This document shows positions 4,642 through 6,792 of a stretch of 6,792 nucleotides of DNA, piece after piece. Within the stretch, counting starts at the first letter, position 1, and each line of letters begins with the position of its first letter. The notes under the pieces are model-generated. The model was not told where the DNA came from, ran no database searches, and saw only the letters and a program-made list of their open reading frames with translations. Location of the stretch: positions 1 to 6,792 of the forward strand of contig JACDBJ010000181.1 in the NCBI GenBank assembly GCA_013695005.1, read 5' to 3'. Origin of the DNA: Pseudonocardiales bacterium. GTDB taxonomy: Bacteria > Actinomycetota > Actinomycetes > Mycobacteriales > Pseudonocardiaceae. A program made the position numbers and the translations under genes.

Positions 4642-5707
4642 GTGTCGCCCAGCGCCGTGTCGCCGCCACCCCTTCCAACATCGCCAGCAGGACCCGCGCC
4701 GATTCCGTCCAGCTGTACCGGGTCGCTTGACGGCGGGCAGCGGCGGAGCGCCGCTCCCACACACCCGGCTCGTCGAGCTCACGCACGGCGCGGACCAAAC
4801 CGGCCACGTCGTCGGGAGCCACGTACGTTGCGGCATCCCCACCCACCTCACGGAACACCGGAATGTCACTGACCACCACCGGCGTTCCAGCGCTCATCGC
4901 CTCCACCAGCGGGAGCCCGAAGCCCTCGTCGCGCGACATCGACACCAGCGCCGTCGCCGCGCACAGCACCTGGTGGTAGGTCCGGTCGGTGGCGCCGTCG
5001 TGGAACACCAGCCGCTCACCACCGGCCAGCCCGGACAGCCGGGCGCGCTCGGTGCCGCTGATCCGACTCATCAGGTGCAACTCGTGGTCGGGCAGCGACC
5101 GCATGGCGCGGGCCAGGGTCGCTACGGCCTTGTACGGCATGAACGACCCCATGTAGACCAACGCCCGCGTCCGCGGCGTGCGCTCGCCGGCGGCCTGGGG
5201 CGCATTCGGCACGACCGTGACCGGCCGGCGCGTCAGCCGATGATCGGTTATCAGCCGGGCGGTGGTCACCGAGACCGTCGCCACGGCGTCGGCGCGGTTC
5301 AGTAGCAATCGTTGCGGCCACCACGCCAGGTGGTAGAGCCTCCAGAGCAGCCGGATCGGCGCAGCGAACTCAGCGGGTGGCCTGCGATGGCGGTAGTAGA
5401 TCAGGTCGTGCAGCGTGAGGACGAGCCCGTATCGGCGGCCCCAGCTGCCCATCGTCTGCATCGGGCTGAACACGACGTCCGGTCCCAACCGCCGCACCTG
5501 CCGAGCCACGAACAGTTCGCGGACGCTCGTGGGGTCGCTGAGCAGGTGCCAGGGCCGGTCGGGCAGGTGCGCGAGCTGACGGTAGTCGCTGATCAGCAGC
5601 TCGACGGGGTGCATGGCGGCCAGCGCCGTCACCAGCCCGACCGTGTAGCGGCTGATGCCGTCGTGGCGGTCGACCCGCACGTAGCGGCAGTCGAAGAGGA
5701 CCCTCAC
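4604..5707 (-). CDS. GT-B glycosyltransferase, family 4 (mannosyltransferase-like)
   Basis: Predicted retaining glycosyltransferase of 367 aa. It opens VRVLFDCRYVRVDRHDGISRY (1-21), the DxR...GISRY start common in GT4 mannosyl/rhamnosyl-type enzymes of polysaccharide clusters. TLHDLIYYRH (98-107) lies in the first domain. The C-terminal domain has YMGSFMPYKAVATL (185-198), where K193 is the donor-phosphate lysine though the usual R/K-N pair is altered. SRDEGFGLPLVEAMSAGTPVV (258-278) gives E261-x7-E269, followed by SDIPVFREVGGDAATYV. The tail is arginine-rich (GRGRRLVRRRR), which could favour membrane or nucleic-acid contact or be neutral drift. The GTG at 5707 is chosen because it opens the first domain and overlaps the hydrolase stop as GTGA; the frame stays open much further upstream but only as a shadow of the hydrolase gene. 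The donor and acceptor are unknown. Confidence 0.92.
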   Translation of the reverse strand: MRVLFDCRYVRVDRHDGISRYTVGLVTALAAMHPVELLISDYRQLAHLPDRPWHLLSDPTSVRELFVARQVRRLGPDVVFSPMQTMGSWGRRYGLVLTLHDLIYYRHRRPPAEFAAPIRLLWRLYHLAWWPQRLLLNRADAVATVSVTTARLITDHRLTRRPVTVVPNAPQAAGERTPRTRALVYMGSFMPYKAVATLARAMRSLPDHELHLMSRISGTERARLSGLAGGERLVFHDGATDRTYHQVLCAATALVSMSRDEGFGLPLVEAMSAGTPVVVSDIPVFREVGGDAATYVAPDDVAGLVRAVRELDEPGVWERRSAAARRQATRYSWTESARVLLAMLEGVAATRRWATPGRGRRLVRRRR

Positions 5708-6600
5708 GGCACCGGCAGCGCGGCCAGAAAGCCCGCGATGACGCCCGCAACGGCGGCGGGCGCCTCGTAGTGCGCGAGGTGTCCGGTGCCGGGTACCACC
5801 ACCAGCCGGGCGTCGACGAACCGTCCGGCCAGCACTCGCTGCGCCGGCAGCGGCGCGATCTCGTCGTGCTCGCCGGCCACCAGCAGCGTCGGCGTCGCCA
5901 CGTCCCCCGCGTACTCGCCGACGTCGTGGGCGATGGACGCGGCGAACGCCTCCAGCACGACCCGGCGCTCGGCAAAGAGGCCAAAACGACGGTCGTGCTC
6001 CTGGTGGATCCAACGGCGCAGCGCGCGGTCCGAGGTCGTTACCATCGCCGCGCTGGCTACCCGGGTGGCGAGGCGGCTGCGAAGCAGTGCAGTGCCGGCG
6101 CCGACCGGTAGCACAGCCGCGAGCCGGTGATAGAGCGTCGCCAACCGCGTCATGGCAACCCTGGGACCGGCTAGCGGGGAGGCCGCGATGGGGTTGACCA
6201 GTACCAGCCCGCGCACCGACGTGCCGTGCGCCACCCCCGCCGCCACGATGGACCCGAAGGAATGACCCGCCACCACCGCGTCGCCGCCGGGTGCGACAGC
6301 AGCCACGAGATCACGCGCCCAGGCGGTATAGCCGGCAACGTCGTGGGCACCAATGCGCAGGCGTGCGGACTGCCCGAAGCCCGGCAGATCAGGGACGACC
6401 ACGCACGCGCCCGTGAGGTGCGCCACGATCGGTTCCAGCCCGTGGTGATCGCCGCGCAAGCCATGGAGGAACACCATCCGATGGGGTGCGGAGTTCTCGC
6501 CGTAGACCCAGTACCGCGTGGGGCCGCCGCGAAGTGCGACCTCGGCCAGCCGCACCGGGACACGTCCCACCAGCTGCGCGTACGGGGACAGATCCGCCAT
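5704..6600 (-). CDS. Alpha/beta-fold hydrolase
   Basis: Predicted serine hydrolase (esterase, lipase or similar) of 298 aa from the ATG at 6600; a GTG directly before it at 6603 would add one residue. The strand after the N-terminal cap reads MVFLHGLRGDHH, with HG at 46-47 forming the oxyanion region. PDLPGFGQSA (70-79) is the conserved loop, and AGHSFGS (111-117) is the nucleophile elbow with S114. GEHDEIAP (243-250) gives the acid D246, and GTGHLAHYE (271-279) the histidine H274. All triad residues are present, so it should be active. The cap region (about 140-220) is arginine- and alanine-rich. No signal peptide is seen. It overlaps the downstream glycosyltransferase by 4 nt (GTGA), so the two are translationally coupled and may act on the same glycolipid or polysaccharide. 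The substrate is not predictable. Confidence 0.92.
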   Translation of the reverse strand: MADLSPYAQLVGRVPVRLAEVALRGGPTRYWVYGENSAPHRMVFLHGLRGDHHGLEPIVAHLTGACVVVPDLPGFGQSARLRIGAHDVAGYTAWARDLVAAVAPGGDAVVAGHSFGSIVAAGVAHGTSVRGLVLVNPIAASPLAGPRVAMTRLATLYHRLAAVLPVGAGTALLRSRLATRVASAAMVTTSDRALRRWIHQEHDRRFGLFAERRVVLEAFAASIAHDVGEYAGDVATPTLLVAGEHDEIAPLPAQRVLAGRFVDARLVVVPGTGHLAHYEAPAAVAGVIAGFLAALPVP

Positions 6601-6608
6601 CACCTGGG

Positions 6609-6614
6609 AGTTTA
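6609..6614 (-). promoter_or_regulatory. Candidate -10 box for a leaderless hydrolase transcript
   Basis: TAAACT on the minus strand matches TANNNT and is the most AT-rich hexamer in the spacer. It ends 8 nt before the hydrolase ATG (5 nt before the overlapping GTG), so transcription would begin at or beside the start codon. No Shine-Dalgarno precedes the start, consistent with a leaderless mRNA, which is common in actinobacteria. Confidence 0.5.
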
Positions 6615-6622
6615 GGCCCGCC

Positions 6623-6640
6623 CGCTCGACCGGACGAGCG
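6623..6640 (-). terminator. Hairpin between the membrane-protein gene and the hydrolase
   Basis: CGCTCG (6623-6628) and CGAGCG (6635-6640) form a 6-bp perfect stem with a 6-nt loop, 23 nt after the stop of the upstream minus-strand gene. It has no U-tract, so it would be an atypical terminator. It also overlaps where a -35 region for the hydrolase promoter would lie and could be an operator. Confidence 0.35.
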
Positions 6641-6663
6641 CAGCGCCAACGATCGGGGCGGGG

Positions 6664-6792
6664 CTATGAACGGACGACGCGGGAGCCGATGTAGCCGGCG
6701 AGGATCACCGCGCCCCACGGGCCGGCCACCCAGATCCACCACGGGTAGATCAGCGACAGCGTGGCGATACTGATCACCGCCCAGATCACCAG
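6664..6792 (-). CDS. C-terminal fragment of a small membrane protein (2TM/DUF1707-like tail)
   Basis: The frame is open from base 6792 to a TAG at 6666-6664, giving 42 residues with no start in the window, so the gene continues off the right edge. The peptide opens LVIWAVISIATLSLIYPWWIW, continues VAGPWGAVILAGYIGS and ends RVVRS. These are two hydrophobic stretches split by a tryptophan-rich turn, as in the two-helix '2TM' ends that follow DUF1707 domains in actinobacteria. The resemblance is from memory and the fragment is short. Codon use is GC3-rich as for a real gene. It ends 63 nt upstream of the hydrolase ATG on the same strand, so it may or may not be co-transcribed. Confidence 0.75.
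   Translation of the reverse strand: MVIWAVISIATLSLIYPWWIWVAGPWGAVILAGYIGSRVVRS

Noticed and set aside
3562..4869. 435-codon minus-strand open frame across the plus-strand glycosyltransferase
   Set aside because: It is antisense to a well-supported GT4 gene; its translation is arginine-, glycine- and histidine-rich with no family motif, as expected from GC-rich antisense frames.
5708..6013. N-terminal extension of the minus-strand glycosyltransferase
   Set aside because: The added 102 residues are a frame shadow of the hydrolase gene. The GT4 fold begins at VRVLFDCRY, matching the GTG at 5707 in the GTGA overlap.
1..6792. CRISPR arrays, tRNA or rRNA genes, insertion sequences, phage genes
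   Set aside because: I saw no regularly spaced repeats, no cloverleaf-like or rRNA-conserved stretches, and no transposase, integrase or terminal repeats of element size.

Overview
The window comes from the chromosome of a high-GC actinobacterium. The ribosomal gene order, GTG starts, strong GC bias in every frame and near-mycobacterial RpoA, S4, S11, S13, L36 and IF-1 sequences all point that way. The S4 protein is the cysteine-free type seen in Mycobacterium, and as I recall Streptomyces S4 looks quite different, so I lean to Pseudonocardiales or a relative. That placement is an inference.

Left half (1-2961, minus strand): the 'alpha operon' block infA-rpmJ-rpsM-rpsK-rpsD-rpoA, transcribed right to left. 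rpoA runs off the left edge with only its last residues missing, and rplQ would be expected next. The genes are tightly spaced, with a TAATG overlap at rpsM-rpsK. Two spacers are longer: rpmJ-rpsM (150 nt, with a perfect 7-bp hairpin) and rpsD-rpoA (91 nt, with a hairpin just before the rpoA ribosome binding site).

Middle (2962-3432): a 471-nt divergent intergenic region between infA and a glycosyltransferase gene. I see no convincing gene in it. It holds a candidate infA promoter, an 8-bp direct repeat with a 20-bp period, a three-tier nested inverted repeat of 72 nt, and a further 8-bp inverted repeat in the probable glycosyltransferase leader.

Right half (3433-6792): a GT-B family-4 glycosyltransferase on the plus strand meets, tail to tail with one base between the stop codons, a second unrelated-looking GT4 glycosyltransferase on the minus strand. 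The second one overlaps an upstream alpha/beta hydrolase by GTGA. The hydrolase start looks leaderless, with TAAACT placed 8 nt before ATG. At the right edge is the C-terminal end of a minus-strand membrane protein resembling the 2TM/DUF1707-type tail.

The left block makes translation and transcription machinery. The right block looks like cell-surface or glycolipid metabolism, with substrates that cannot be read from sequence. I found no mobile element, CRISPR array, tRNA or rRNA, and no clear evidence of a new system. The most unexplained signal is the structured DNA in the infA/glycosyltransferase divergent region.
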